A DNA stretch of 64,000 nt from Bradyrhizobium sp. WSM1417. GTDB taxonomy: Bacteria; Pseudomonadota; Alphaproteobacteria; Rhizobiales; Xanthobacteraceae. Of this stretch, positions 1 through 9,154 are shown in pieces. Position 1 is the first letter of the stretch. Each line of letters begins with the position of its first letter. A program made the position numbers and the translations under genes. The notes beneath the pieces were generated by a model. It was not told the origin of the DNA, did no database searches, and worked only from the letters and a program-made list of their open reading frames with translations. Where the stretch lies: contig NZ_KI911783.1 of NCBI RefSeq assembly GCF_000515415.1, forward strand, positions 1,974,392-2,038,391. Reading direction: 5' to 3'.

Positions 1-1
1 G

Positions 2-283
<282 letters not shown>

Positions 284-290
284 CTCATGT

Positions 291-320
291 TGTCGGCCTT
301 CTCGACCGGGAAGGCCGACA
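291..320 (+). promoter_or_regulatory. Strong RNA hairpin between nifH and nifQ
   Basis: A perfect 11-bp inverted repeat (291-301 with 310-320) encloses an 8-base loop. It starts 8 bases after the nifH stop codon. No T-run follows, so it is not a classical terminator. The likely role (inference) is protection of the 3' end of the abundant nifH message, or partial termination before nifQ. Confidence 0.6.
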
Positions 321-379
321 TCGTCCACTCAGAAGCAAGCGGACCTTCATGATCGGCACACAAGAGGATTGGTGATACG

Positions 380-1093
380 ATGTCGCCTCTTGTATCGGCA
401 GTTCACGTCGCCGACCAGCGCGATGCGAGCGAACTCTACGGCCTTCTGACGGGGCGCCATCCAACAGAAGTCGACATCGACGACATTGACGGTTTCGATC
501 GCCATGTACTCGCTTGCGGTCTCGCCGCAGCCGCTATGGATGGCGGCGAACTTCCCGAACGGGCTGGCTTGACCAACCAGGAGCTCAATTCGCTCTTGGT
601 GCAATACTTCCCATCCACCCCGGTCAGGAGCTGGACCTGGGGCGAACAGTCCGCATTACCGGTTCCTGACGAGAGGATTATGGTGCGCGACCTCCTGCTT
701 GCGCAACGTTCCACCCATGGCGAGGTCGGCGGCTGGCTGGCAGCGATGATCGCGCGGCGCGCTATGGAGCCTAATCACTTGTGGGAAGATCTCGGTCTGC
801 GGACGCGGGACGAATTGTCCTGCCTCCTGGCGCGCCATTTCGGGCCGCTGGCGGCTCGCAACACCAAGAACATGCGCTGGAAGCGCTTCTTCTATCGCAT
901 GCTATGCGAAGATGACGGCTTGGTGATGTGTACCACGCCGGTTTGTACGGAATGCAATGATTTTGATATTTGCTTCGGCGAGGAGAGCGAGGAGAGCGAG
1001 GAGAGCGGGGAGAGCCGGATGGCCGGACGCCGGCGGGATCATCTGCGTCGTCTCGATAACTCCGTCCAAGCCATCCCAGGTTCTCAAGACTGA
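380..1093 (+). CDS. nifQ: Molybdenum-donor protein NifQ
   Basis: NifQ is an Fe-S protein that delivers molybdenum for FeMo-cofactor assembly on NifEN/NifH. The 237-residue product has the family signature near its C-terminus: MRWKRFFYRMLCEDDG followed by the C-x4-C-x2-C-x5-C cluster motif (Cys184, 189, 192, 198). The ATG at 380 follows a GAGG-like ribosome site and lies 96 bases after nifH. After the last cysteine the protein continues for ~37 residues. This begins with an acidic repeat (EESEESEESGES) encoded by 9-bp tandem DNA repeats at 978-1016 and runs into an arginine-rich end. NifQ proteins normally stop near the cysteine motif, so this tail looks like a repeat-driven extension. Function is well supported; the tail is odd. 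Confidence 0.93.
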   Translation: MSPLVSAVHVADQRDASELYGLLTGRHPTEVDIDDIDGFDRHVLACGLAAAAMDGGELPERAGLTNQELNSLLVQYFPSTPVRSWTWGEQSALPVPDERIMVRDLLLAQRSTHGEVGGWLAAMIARRAMEPNHLWEDLGLRTRDELSCLLARHFGPLAARNTKNMRWKRFFYRMLCEDDGLVMCTTPVCTECNDFDICFGEESEESEESGESRMAGRRRDHLRRLDNSVQAIPGSQD

Positions 1094-1621
1094 GCTCATA
1101 ATGATGCACCCTCCTCGGCGCCATTTCCGGTATATCGGCGAGTTTCGGCCAGCTCTCACGCGAGAACACTGAGGGTTTGAAAGGACACCGGGGGCAAACG
1201 ATTGCGCGCAGCGAGCCTACGGCCGCCGCGGCTGTACCTGACGGTCGCGGGTTGATGTTTGGCGGGGGTGACGGTCACATTTGCCGCCCAAATGCTCCTT
1301 CTTGACGTGCGAGCGAGGCCAACATGCGCCTGATGATCGCGCCGACTGAACTTGCTACGAACGCGGAGCTGTGATTGGACAAACCGGCGGTTCAAACTAC
1401 TTCTTCACGCATCCAGAGTGCACCCACCTTCCACGAAGTGCTGCAGCTTGAGCTGATGCTCGAACCGGCGCCTGGCTAGGAAGCTTGCAGCCTCGGCGCC
1501 TGCCGTCAACTCGGTCGCGAGCACACCGAACCTGACGCTCCGCCGTTTTTAACCGTCGGGTTTGCGACACACTCGGGTAAGCTAAAATACTCATTCAGAG
1601 GTTCTTGGGAATCGGACAAGT
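1094..1621. other. Intergenic stretch, no gene seen
   Basis: Between nifQ and the sigma54 promoter at 1622 no frame gives a recognisable protein on either strand. I found no TGT-N10-ACA NifA site in the 200 bases before the promoter. Confidence 0.5.
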
Positions 1622-1637
1622 TGGCACGGCAGTTGCT
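1622..1637 (+). promoter_or_regulatory. Sigma54 (-24/-12) promoter of the nifV'-nifW gene
   Basis: TGGCAC, five bases, TTGCT: an exact match to the sigma54 consensus, with the GG and GC dinucleotides 10 bases apart (1623-1624 and 1635-1636). Transcription should start near 1648, about 20 bases before the ATG at 1669. Any start codon upstream of that (such as TTG at 1621) is therefore excluded. No canonical NifA upstream site was found at the usual distance. Confidence 0.85.
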
Positions 1638-1668
1638 GAAGCTCCCGGAACAACATACGGAGCCGCTG

Positions 1669-2172
1669 ATGGCGTTCGTTGCCGCCACGACCATTGCCGA
1701 CGAACATCGATTCAGATCCATAGTTCTCAACGACACGACCTTGCGCGACGGCGAACAGGCACCCGGCATGACCTTCACGACCACGGAAAAGGTCTCGATC
1801 GCGCGTGCGCTGGCGGGGGCCGGGATCACGGAGATGACAATGACGACGGACGGGATTCTTGCGCGATTGAATAAGGCCTCGGCGGCAGAGGAGTTTTTTG
1901 AGCTGCTCGGCGTCGAGTACGAGGCGAAAATCGTCAACGTGGCGCGGCTGCACATTCTGCGTCGCATGGGTCAATACCTCGCGTGCGAGACGTTGAGCGG
2001 TGCATCCGATCCCGACATCGCCTTGCGCTGCAAAGCCACGCTTGAGCGCGCCTATGCCGACTTCGTCACGTCTTCCCCCATCGAACAACGCGTATTCAAG
2101 GTCCTGAAGGATGCGGCCGCACAACGACCCAACAAGCATCGAGCATTGGTTCAGCTCGGTTCCTTGGAATGA
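1669..2172 (+). CDS. nifW: Chimera: homocitrate synthase N-terminus (NifV') joined to complete NifW
   Basis: Residues 1-~55 (from ATG 1669) are the start of a homocitrate synthase, with the catalytic-strand motif [16 protein letters not shown] and then [15 protein letters not shown]. The rest of the ~380-residue TIM-barrel enzyme is missing. From about 1834 onward the frame encodes NifW, the nitrogenase protective/stabilising protein: [20 protein letters not shown], then [14 protein letters not shown], then [15 protein letters not shown] deletion has therefore joined the nifV promoter and first codons in frame to nifW. NifW may also be made alone from ATG 1834 or 1840, since a GGAG lies at 1830-1833; from 1840 it is 110 residues, the normal NifW size. 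The NifV part cannot be an active enzyme. NifW identity is good; the product made in vivo is unknown. Confidence 0.85.
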   Translation: MAFVAATTIADEHRFRSIVLNDTTLRDGEQAPGMTFTTTEKVSIARALAGAGITEMTMTTDGILARLNKASAAEEFFELLGVEYEAKIVNVARLHILRRMGQYLACETLSGASDPDIALRCKATLERAYADFVTSSPIEQRVFKVLKDAAAQRPNKHRALVQLGSLE

Positions 2173-3305
2173 ATTGAGCTTACCGGTCGTGCTCTCGCCC
2201 GTGTAAGTTCACGGAGCCTGCCGCCACGCAGGCCATCGATTCAAGCCGAAGTTGAAGCTACGGCCGGCGGATCCGCAGATGTTACTCTCGGCTCCTTAAC
2301 GGCCAATCACGGCTTAGCCCGCTTATTTCCAGCGTTTGAAGCTGGTGGCCAGGGTGCACCTATCTCCTGTGACCGTACGCCGGCGGGGGGCACACATTGG
2401 GCAAGGAAAGCGCATCAACGTTCGGATGACCGCCTTCTGTCGCCTTCCGGACATGCGTCAGCACCGTTATCGAATGTTCCCATCCTCGCCAGAGGCTGCC
2501 AAGCCGATTTCCTTCAGCAAGATTCTGTACTGGCGGCCAATTTTCATCGCATGCGCATTTGGTACGACATTTGCTGACATAAGCTCCGCTAGTCTGGAGA
2601 AGCGCATGCACATCTTGATCCGCATCGAGCTCGTTTTTGACGCCGCGCAGGTTTGCGCGCGATGATGCGTCGCCATGCCAAAGTGATTGTCGCATGTCCG
2701 GCTGAGCTGAAAGCTGCGCTTGATCCGCGCCAAAGGTTCGTCGACGAAATCACCGCCGTTCGCCGATCCCTGGCCGAAGTGTGGCGGCGGCAGCCCTTGC
2801 TGCCCAGCGCCACCCGTGTGGCACCGTTGACGGGCGGCTTGACCGCCGGCGCTCGTGCCCTCGGCAAGAGTTGTTGGCCTCTCGCTGCAATCGGCAGGAT
2901 CTCGAGGCCATTCGGAGCAGTGGATCGCGTTTTCACCAGCAAGCACGCGTCCCACAACGATACCAGCCGAGCTTCTGGCAGGGTCCTCGATCCGTTCCAG
3001 CTCGGTTGCATCTCGACGATGAGGGGGACCCATCCATCGGATCACGGGACCGCGCGCTTAGATGCCGCTCCAGCGCCTATTGCCAAATGGTGCCCCAGAA
3101 TGCCGAACCCCGGAAAGAACCCGAAACGCGCTTCCGGGGTCATCCACACATTGACCGATGTCTGTCTTGGCCCGCGCTGCTGCCAGGCGGTGCTGGCACA
3201 ATGACGGCGGGCATCCGGTTGAAAATTTAACTGAGATCTTCAAGCGCGAAGTCGAAGCTCAAAGGCGGAGCACGCTTCGCTGGCGAGCCGCTACTGAACA
3301 CGGAT
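2173..3305. other. 1.1-kb intergenic stretch, no supportable gene
   Basis: Several frames stay open on both strands, but none shows a family motif, signal peptide or convincing ribosome site. The composition suggests decayed sequence. A weak sigma54-like element (TGGCAC, then CGGC instead of TTGC, GG-N10-GC) lies at 3194-3208, about 110 bases before fixB. It may be what remains of, or substitutes for, the fixBCX promoter. Confidence 0.4.
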
Positions 3306-3315
3306 GGGAGTACAC

Positions 3316-4431
3316 ATGATGAGCACCGCACCCAAAAGCGCAGCTCCGGCCGCGGGTGGTGGTCGCGCGGCGACCAAGAGGGAGCTGCCCGAACGATTTA
3401 AGGCCTATAGGCACGTCTGGGTCTTCATCGAGCAGGAACGCGGGGTTGTGCACCCCGTCTCCTGGGAGCTGATGGGAGCCGGCCGCCGACTCGCCGATAA
3501 GCTCAACGTCGATCTCGCCGCGGTCGTCATTGGCCCGGTCGGGGAGACAACGCAGCAGGCTGTCGCCGAATCCTTCTGCTACGGCGGCGACCTCGCCTAT
3601 ATCGTCGCGGACAATCTCTTGGCCGATTATCGCAACGAGCCCTATACCAAGGCCCTGTCTGAGCTGGTCAACATTTACAAGCCGGAAATCCTACTCCTAG
3701 GGGCAACTACACTCGGCCGCGACCTCGCCGGCTCAGTGGCCACCACACTGCTCACCGGGCTTACCGCCGACTGCACCGAGCTCGATGTCGATGCCGACGG
3801 CTCGCTTGCAGCGACCCGGCCGACGTTTGGCGGCTCACTGTTGTGCACGATCTATACACTCAATTATCGTCCACAGATGGCAACCGTCCGCCCGCGGGTG
3901 ATGCCAATGCCCGCGCGCGTGACGGGCGCCGTCTCGCGCGTGATCTCGCATCCGCTCGGGCTCGTAGAAGAGGATATCGTCACAAAAGTCCTGTCGTTCC
4001 TGCCCGACCGCGATTCTACGAAGTCCAACCTTGCCTATGCCGACGTGGTCGTCGCTGGAGGGCTTGGTCTGGGATCGCCCGAGAACTTCCAACTCGTACA
4101 GCAGCTTGCAGACGTGCTTGGCGCCGAATATGGCTGCTCGCGGCCGCTGGTCCAGAAGGGCTGGGTCACCTCGGACCGGCAAATCGGCCAGACCGGGAAA
4201 ACCATTCGGCCAAAGCTTTATATCGCGGCCGGTATTTCCGGGGCGATCCAGCATCGCGTCGGCGTAGAGGGGGGCGACCTCATCGTTGCGATCAATACCG
4301 ACAAGAACGCCCCGATCTTCGACTTCGCCCATATCGGCATCGTCACCGACGCCATTCGACTGTTGCCGGCATTGACCTCTGCATTCCGCGCGCGGCTCTC
4401 GCCGCACTCGCACGACCGCATCGCCGGCTAG
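3316..4431 (+). CDS. fixB: Electron-transfer flavoprotein alpha subunit FixB
   Basis: FixB is the FAD-binding subunit of the FixAB flavoprotein, which with FixC and FixX bifurcates electrons from NADH to quinone and to ferredoxin/flavodoxin for nitrogenase. The ~371-residue product has the ETF-alpha N-terminal domain ([24 protein letters not shown]) and the FAD-binding C-terminal domain ([39 protein letters not shown]). I place the start at ATG 3316 because GGGAG at 3306-3310 is 5 bases upstream; ATG 3304 lies within that site's context and 3319 is also possible. fixC follows after 10 bases. No fixA is in the window; in Bradyrhizobium it is typically elsewhere. Confidence 0.95.
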   Translation: MMSTAPKSAAPAAGGGRAATKRELPERFKAYRHVWVFIEQERGVVHPVSWELMGAGRRLADKLNVDLAAVVIGPVGETTQQAVAESFCYGGDLAYIVADNLLADYRNEPYTKALSELVNIYKPEILLLGATTLGRDLAGSVATTLLTGLTADCTELDVDADGSLAATRPTFGGSLLCTIYTLNYRPQMATVRPRVMPMPARVTGAVSRVISHPLGLVEEDIVTKVLSFLPDRDSTKSNLAYADVVVAGGLGLGSPENFQLVQQLADVLGAEYGCSRPLVQKGWVTSDRQIGQTGKTIRPKLYIAAGISGAIQHRVGVEGGDLIVAINTDKNAPIFDFAHIGIVTDAIRLLPALTSAFRARLSPHSHDRIAG

Positions 4432-4441
4432 GGAGCTTGTT

Positions 4442-5749
4442 ATGATCGAGGAAAAATTCGACGCGATCGTCGTCGGTGCTGGCATGGGCGGGAATGCGGC
4501 GGCGCTTACCATGGCCGAGCGGGGCCTCAAAGTGCTGCAGCTGGAGCGCGGCGAGTATTCGGGGTCCAAGAACGTGCAGGGCGCCATCCTTTATGCCGAC
4601 ATGCTGGAGAAGCTGATCCCGAATTTCCGAGAAGATGCGCCGCTTGAGCGGCATCTGGTCGAGCAACGCTTCTGGATCGTGGACGAGCGTTCGCACACGG
4701 GGCTTCACTATCGCTCCGATGATTTCAATGAGGAGAAGCCGAACCGCTACACCATCATCCGGGCCCAATTCGATAAATGGTTCTCGCAGAAGGTTCGCGA
4801 GGCCGGCGCCACGGTGCTCTGCGAGACCACGGTGACCGAGCTCCTCCGGGATTCCCATGGGAGGGTCGTCGGGGTGCGCACAGACCGCGAGGGGGGAGAA
4901 ATCCATGCAGATGTCGTCGTGCTGGCGGAGGGGGTGAACGGGGTGCTCGGGACGCGTGCAGGCTTAAGAGGGCGGCCGAAAGCGGATAAGGTGGCACTCG
5001 CGGTCAAGGAAATGCACTTCCTGTCGCGCGAGACAATCGATGCTCGCTTCAATCTCAAGGGCGACGAGGGGCTCGTCATCGAAGCCGCCGGAACCATCTC
5101 CCGCGGCATGACCGGTATGGGTTTCATCTATGCCAACAAGGAATGCATCTCGCTGGGTATTGGGTGTCTCGTTGCCGACTTCCAGCGTACCGGCGAGACG
5201 CCCTACGGCCTGCTGGAGAACTTCAAGCGTCACCCCTCGGTCGCGCCGCTGATCGAGGGTTCGGAAGTAAAGGAATATTCCGCGCATTTGATCCCCGAAG
5301 GTGGGTACAAGGCCATCCCGCAGCTTTGTGGGGAGGGCTGGCTCGTCGTTGGAGACGCCGCCCAGCTCAACAACGCCATCCATCGCGAGGGGTCCAACCT
5401 GGCGATGACCTCCGGCCGTATCGCGGCGGAAGCGATATGTCTCATCAAATCGCGAAAAGCTCCAATGACGGCCAAAAACCTTTCACTTTACAACAAAATG
5501 CTGAACGATTCCTTCGTGATCAAGGACCTGAAGAAGTACAAGGATATGCCGGCACTGTTGCATACCCACTCCCAGAACTTCTTTCTCACATATCCGCAAC
5601 TCTTCTCGAAGGCGATGCAGGACTACGTGCGCGTCGACGGCACACCAAAGCTCGAGAAGGAGAAGCTAATGCTGAAGTCGTTCATCAAGGCGCGGTCATG
5701 GAGTGGACTGTTCAGCGATGCCCTGCGCATTGCGCGCGCCTGGCGCTGA
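4442..5749 (+). CDS. fixC: FAD-dependent oxidoreductase FixC (ETF-quinone oxidoreductase type)
   Basis: 435 residues, the usual FixC length. The N-terminus carries the Rossmann FAD-binding signature ([21 protein letters not shown]), and later blocks match the ETF-QO family ([28 protein letters not shown] near residue 300). It receives electrons from FixAB at the membrane and, with FixX, passes them toward quinone. A GGAG-type ribosome site precedes ATG 4442. Its TGA overlaps an upstream ATG of the fixX frame (ATGA at 5746-5749 region), which points to cotranslation. Confidence 0.95.
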   Translation: MIEEKFDAIVVGAGMGGNAAALTMAERGLKVLQLERGEYSGSKNVQGAILYADMLEKLIPNFREDAPLERHLVEQRFWIVDERSHTGLHYRSDDFNEEKPNRYTIIRAQFDKWFSQKVREAGATVLCETTVTELLRDSHGRVVGVRTDREGGEIHADVVVLAEGVNGVLGTRAGLRGRPKADKVALAVKEMHFLSRETIDARFNLKGDEGLVIEAAGTISRGMTGMGFIYANKECISLGIGCLVADFQRTGETPYGLLENFKRHPSVAPLIEGSEVKEYSAHLIPEGGYKAIPQLCGEGWLVVGDAAQLNNAIHREGSNLAMTSGRIAAEAICLIKSRKAPMTAKNLSLYNKMLNDSFVIKDLKKYKDMPALLHTHSQNFFLTYPQLFSKAMQDYVRVDGTPKLEKEKLMLKSFIKARSWSGLFSDALRIARAWR

Positions 5750-5787
5750 TGACAAAGCAGATGACGATGAACGAAGGAGCCAAAAAC

Positions 5788-6084
5788 GTGCCGAGCGAGC
5801 CATCCGGACGTGTCGAGGACAAACTATTCTACAACCGTTATCTCGTTGATTCCGGCCCCGCCCATATCAAGGTGCGGCCGCACACCACGCCATCGCCGCG
5901 GCTCCTATCGATGCTGAAGGCCTGCCCTGCGCGGTGCTACGAGCTCAACGATAAAGGCCATGTTGAGGTTACAGTCGACGGGTGTATCGAGTGCGGCACC
6001 TGCCGGGTAATCTGCGAAGAAGGCGGTGATATCGAGTGGAGCTACCCACGCGGTGGTTACGGTGTTCTATTCAAATTTGGCTGA
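5788..6084 (+). CDS. fixX: Ferredoxin-like protein FixX
   Basis: A 98-residue ferredoxin-like partner of FixC. Cluster ligands are seen at Cys66, 69, 72, 76 (C-x2-C-x2-C-x3-C), with Cys46/Cys50 upstream and the family C-terminus [15 protein letters not shown] choose GTG 5788 because AAGGAG at 5774-5779 is 8 bases away and the length is then exactly typical. ATG 5749 (overlapping the fixC stop), 5761 and 5767 are in-frame alternatives. It is the last gene of the fixBCX operon. Confidence 0.92.
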   Translation: MPSEPSGRVEDKLFYNRYLVDSGPAHIKVRPHTTPSPRLLSMLKACPARCYELNDKGHVEVTVDGCIECGTCRVICEEGGDIEWSYPRGGYGVLFKFG

Positions 6085-6102
6085 AGGTCCAGGGAAGGAC
6101 CT
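6085..6102 (+). terminator. Possible terminator hairpin after fixX
   Basis: A 6-bp stem (6085-6090 with 6097-6102) and 6-base loop start directly at the fixX stop. There is no T-run, so at best a weak or factor-assisted terminator. Confidence 0.3.
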
Positions 6103-6640
6103 GACGTTGGCCCGATCCAGCGTTCTCGATGCAAGAGATCAGCGCGACATCGAGATTTCACCCGGGCACATTTACGGGTCGTAATCTTTCCATCTACCGG
6201 GCGGGCCCTTGCGTGCTGGACAACCGCAGCTTGTCACGTTTCGCGATAGTATGCCCGAAGATAACCAAAGCGAGCGGATCAAAAAGGGGGCCGCGCATTT
6301 GTAAGATTCGATCGTCCATCTCGTATCTGGTCGACGGATCTTGTTTCTCTTGCCAAACTCTCTGGTCGGTTTGGTCCTCTTTGGAAGGGCTGGCGGCGAT
6401 CCGCCTGCTGCGACCGCCTCGCGGCGCTGCCCAACACCTGCGTACGAAATGCTCGAAGCTTGACTTCGCTCGCCCACAGCCGCCGTCCGACAGCTGAGAA
6501 AAGCAAGAGCAGATCACGGAATTTGCGCCATCCAGAGTCCTTTGCGCGACCGCAGGCTCCGCGATCGTCAGGCGGGCTGCGCACATGCGGCACACAATTT
6601 TGCACTTTCATTCGGCTGTATCGGCGGGATATATCGTCGG
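6103..6640. other. Intergenic stretch, nothing recognisable
   Basis: No frame on either strand gives a family match or a good start. A sigma54-like string at 6588-6604 has 11 rather than 10 bases between GG and GC and is not called. Confidence 0.4.
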
Positions 6641-6655
6641 CCGGAGAGCATAGCC

Positions 6656-7180
6656 ATGGTTCGAGTACAAAAGAGCAGGGCAGCCGCTAACGCGCGGCGA
6701 GCAGAGGCACGTCGTCAGAGTTCGGCTGGTGACATCCAGGCGCGCATAGCCGAACTGAGAGGTTTGCCGCGCGAGGAGCTCGCGGATGCGGTGTTCATGC
6801 TCTCGATGAATGCAAGACGGCAGGGCGAGTTGACACGGCAGGCGATGGACAAGCGCGCCGAGTTCGACCTCGACTTTGACCCGCCGGCGAATGCCGATTT
6901 GGCGACCTATCTCGCGAATGATATGGTCTCGATTCTACGCCGCCACGCTGCCAAGCTTCCGAGCTTGCTGGATGTCTTGGTTCAGCGAGCGCCTGACGTC
7001 TGCTTCACCGTCCATCGGGAGGAGGCTGTTTCGCTGCTTGCCGCAACCCTTCGCGAACAGCGGCTCGAAGGAGTCCTTGAAGGTCTCAGGCTCGCCGGGC
7101 TCTTGAGTACGCCAGCGAAGGATCGCCATGCCGGGATCGGTTCGGCAGCGGATTTGGGTGGAGCTGCCGACCGCGCGTGA
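6656..7180 (+). CDS. Uncharacterised protein downstream of fixX
   Basis: A 174-residue product with a basic, Ala/Arg-rich N-terminus (KSRAAANARRAEARRQSS), followed by a probably helical body (LPREELADAVFMLSMNARRQGELTRQAMDKRAEFDLDFDPP, then DMVSILRRHAAKLPSLLDVLVQRAPDVCFTVHREEAVSLLAATLREQRLEGVLEGLRLAGLL as seen). No signal peptide or membrane segment. ATG 6656 is preceded by GGAG at about 9 bases, better than the upstream ATG at 6542. I do not recognise the family. Its position after fixBCX suggests, but does not show, a link with symbiosis. Confidence 0.6.
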   Translation: MVRVQKSRAAANARRAEARRQSSAGDIQARIAELRGLPREELADAVFMLSMNARRQGELTRQAMDKRAEFDLDFDPPANADLATYLANDMVSILRRHAAKLPSLLDVLVQRAPDVCFTVHREEAVSLLAATLREQRLEGVLEGLRLAGLLSTPAKDRHAGIGSAADLGGAADRA

Positions 7181-7774
7181 ATGTCCAGGGCGCTCGCGGG
7201 GACACTCCCTGCAGTCGGAATGTCCACTGGGAACGGGATCTCAGAAATCTCGGCGCCTGCTTGCGAGGCCAAGACCGCGTCGAAAGTCGCGGCGCAGTTC
7301 CTTTGTTGCGCCAGAGCGGCGAAACGCGCCGCTCAACTCGGCGAGGCGCTCTGGTTGAAATCGGCCGTTCCGCGAGTCGCTGGGTGCACGCTGGTGGAGG
7401 ACCCAGGAAGGTCAAGCAAATGTTCCCCGACCCAGTCGATAATAGCAGACAAGCTCAGTGGCGGTCCGCTGCAAACCGGGCAAAGGACCATCTCGCGTAG
7501 CGCTGGATCGCCGAGATGAACGCTCCGCCACGCGTCTGCCATACACCCATTATTTTTATACCGAGAAAATGCGCCGAACTCGCCTCGGCTATTCGCTGGA
7601 TTCGCGAGCCGCACAGACATCGCCGAACCTCGCGACACGACACGGCGAAGACCTGGCCGAAACTTGCGGCTGAGTGCGGCGGAGCGGCGCGTCGCGCGCC
7701 AATGCCGGCCAGGTCGGTCAACAAGCCCGCTCAAAGCTCACGCAAGCGCCTTGCATGCTACGAGTAGCGGCACT
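7181..7774. other. Decayed sequence, no supportable gene
   Basis: Overlapping open frames on both strands lack motifs. A minus-strand frame around 7430-7560 reads as a short stretch with CPVC, but has no start or partner that would support a call. Confidence 0.35.
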
Positions 7775-8134
7775 TCAGTGAGCTGCTGTAATAAGTTGAA
7801 AGCATCCGATCCCAACTTCCATCACGATCAGCACGACTATAACCCACTCAAGACGCAACGAGCGCCGTGTGTCGACGATGTCCGTCAGTGCGTTAGCCGT
7901 TCCGGAGATGGCCGACAGCTTGCGGTCAAGCATCTCAAGACGCTCCTTCAGTTCGTATTCGTCTTTCAGACGCGAATTGAGCCGCTCGAGCTCCGGCTTC
8001 TCTCAGAGTGCGTCGGGCTTTTCGGCAATTGCGACGCGGCCCGCGACGCGCTGCTGAACCAGGAGCGCATTGCCGATCACTTGGAGAATGCCCGTGCGCC
8101 CCCGCGGCGTCCGGCCGCCTTCGGCTAGTTCACC
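7775..8134 (-). pseudogene. Remnant of an RMD1/DUF155 (YagE-type) protein, C-terminal part
   Basis: Read on the minus strand, 8134-7775 encodes about 119 residues with the typical C-terminal half of the RMD1/DUF155 family: GRTP..., LQVIGNALLVQQRVAGRVAIAEKPDAL, then EKPELERL and YELKERLEMLDRKL, a DIVDTRRSLRLEW segment and a final hydrophobic membrane helix (VIVVLIVMEVGIGCFQLI). A TGA interrupts the frame where the family has Trp (TGG) between DAL and EKP, near 8002-8004. The N-terminal half is not recognisable upstream. It is therefore a truncated gene with a nonsense mutation. The function of intact family members in bacteria is not well established. Confidence 0.75.
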
Positions 8135-8729
8135 GTCCCCGCCGTCGGTCCACTGGTAGATTCCCTTTTTTGCCAGAGCGGACCGGTGTGCACTCAGCCT
8201 TCGCTCCGTCTGCGACATTTCGACAGCAAGAGCTATGCCAGAAGAACGCCGTGCCTGGATATGATCGTCGTGTTGGCCATGCTTGCACTGTGCACCATCG
8301 TCTGACTCCGGCAAGCGAGCTTTCGTGGCCGCCGGGAGCATCAGCCGCACAGCTGGCGGCGCATTGCTGTTCCGTTCGCACGGCGATCTCGGCAGCGAAT
8401 TGTTCGTGCCATTCCGGGTGTGCTATCGTGCCAGACGCGATGGCCGGGCAAGCCGATTGGCGACTGGCGTATCGTCCGCACCCTGGGCTTCCGCATTGCG
8501 ACACTGAGGGTCGCGGCCAGCAGGTCTCGGCCCAGAGGGCTTGCATCGGCACCTGGTTCACGGCGACTTTTCTGGCCACACCATCACCCCGCCATTCTCG
8601 GCGCCGTATCCTCGGCGGTGCGCTGGGAACGCGGCCAGCTCAATTGTCTATGCCTGGACAATCACGGTGCCGGCCTCGGCGATTGTTGCGGCGCTGACCT
8701 GGTGGGCGTCAATGCTTTCCATGTTCTCG
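8135..8729. other. Degenerate sequence between two pseudogenes
   Basis: No protein family recognised in any frame. It may hold the unrecognisable 5' half of the RMD1 remnant. Confidence 0.35.
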
Positions 8730-9045
8730 TCAGGACACGAACTTCAGCCCGACAATGCCGGCGACAATCAGTCCCATGCTGGCAACGCGAAAACGCTGCG
8801 GCTGGCTTCCCGAAGAGGATAATGCCGAGCGCTGCGGGCCCGACCGCACCAATGCCGGTCCAGACCGCATAGGCAGTTCCAATGGGCAGCGTCTTCAGGG
8901 CAACGCCGAGCAGGATCACGCCGCCGGCCATTGCCGCGAGCGTGAGCACGGACGGAAAGAGCTTGCTGAAGCCGTCGGTGTATTTGAGGCCGATTGCGCA
9001 GCCGACCTCCAGCAGGCCCGCGACCAACAAAATGCTCCAGGCCAT
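8730..9045 (-). pseudogene. Frameshifted SMR-family exporter (SugE/Gdx type)
   Basis: The minus-strand frame from ATG 9045 (ribosome site GGGAGG just upstream) reads [23 protein letters not shown]..., then [26 protein letters not shown] blocks, the hallmark of SugE/Gdx small multidrug-resistance (guanidinium or quaternary ammonium) exporters with the essential membrane Glu in GLLEVG. After GKPAAAF the frame breaks at an AAAA run (8790-8793, TTTT on the coding strand). Removing one base restores the normal end [19 protein letters not shown] and a TGA at 8730-8732, giving 104 residues, the family length. This is a one-base insertion in an otherwise intact gene, so either a recent pseudogene or a sequence error. 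Confidence 0.8.
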
Positions 9046-9154
9046 GGCGACCCTCCCTTCATGGCAGGGTCGTCCCCGCGGCTGATGATGAGCTGGCCGT
9101 CCTCGCCAAAGCTTGCGAACGCTTCGATCGGGCAGGGTCAACTTCTCTCAAACA

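Noticed and set aside
3194..3208. Sigma54-like TGGCAC before fixB
   Set aside because: Spacing is right, but the -12 element is CGGC instead of TTGC; noted only as a weak candidate.
6588..6604. Sigma54-like CGGCAC...TTGCA upstream of the unknown gene at 6656
   Set aside because: GG and GC are 11 bases apart; sigma54 promoters need 10, and no NifA site was found upstream.
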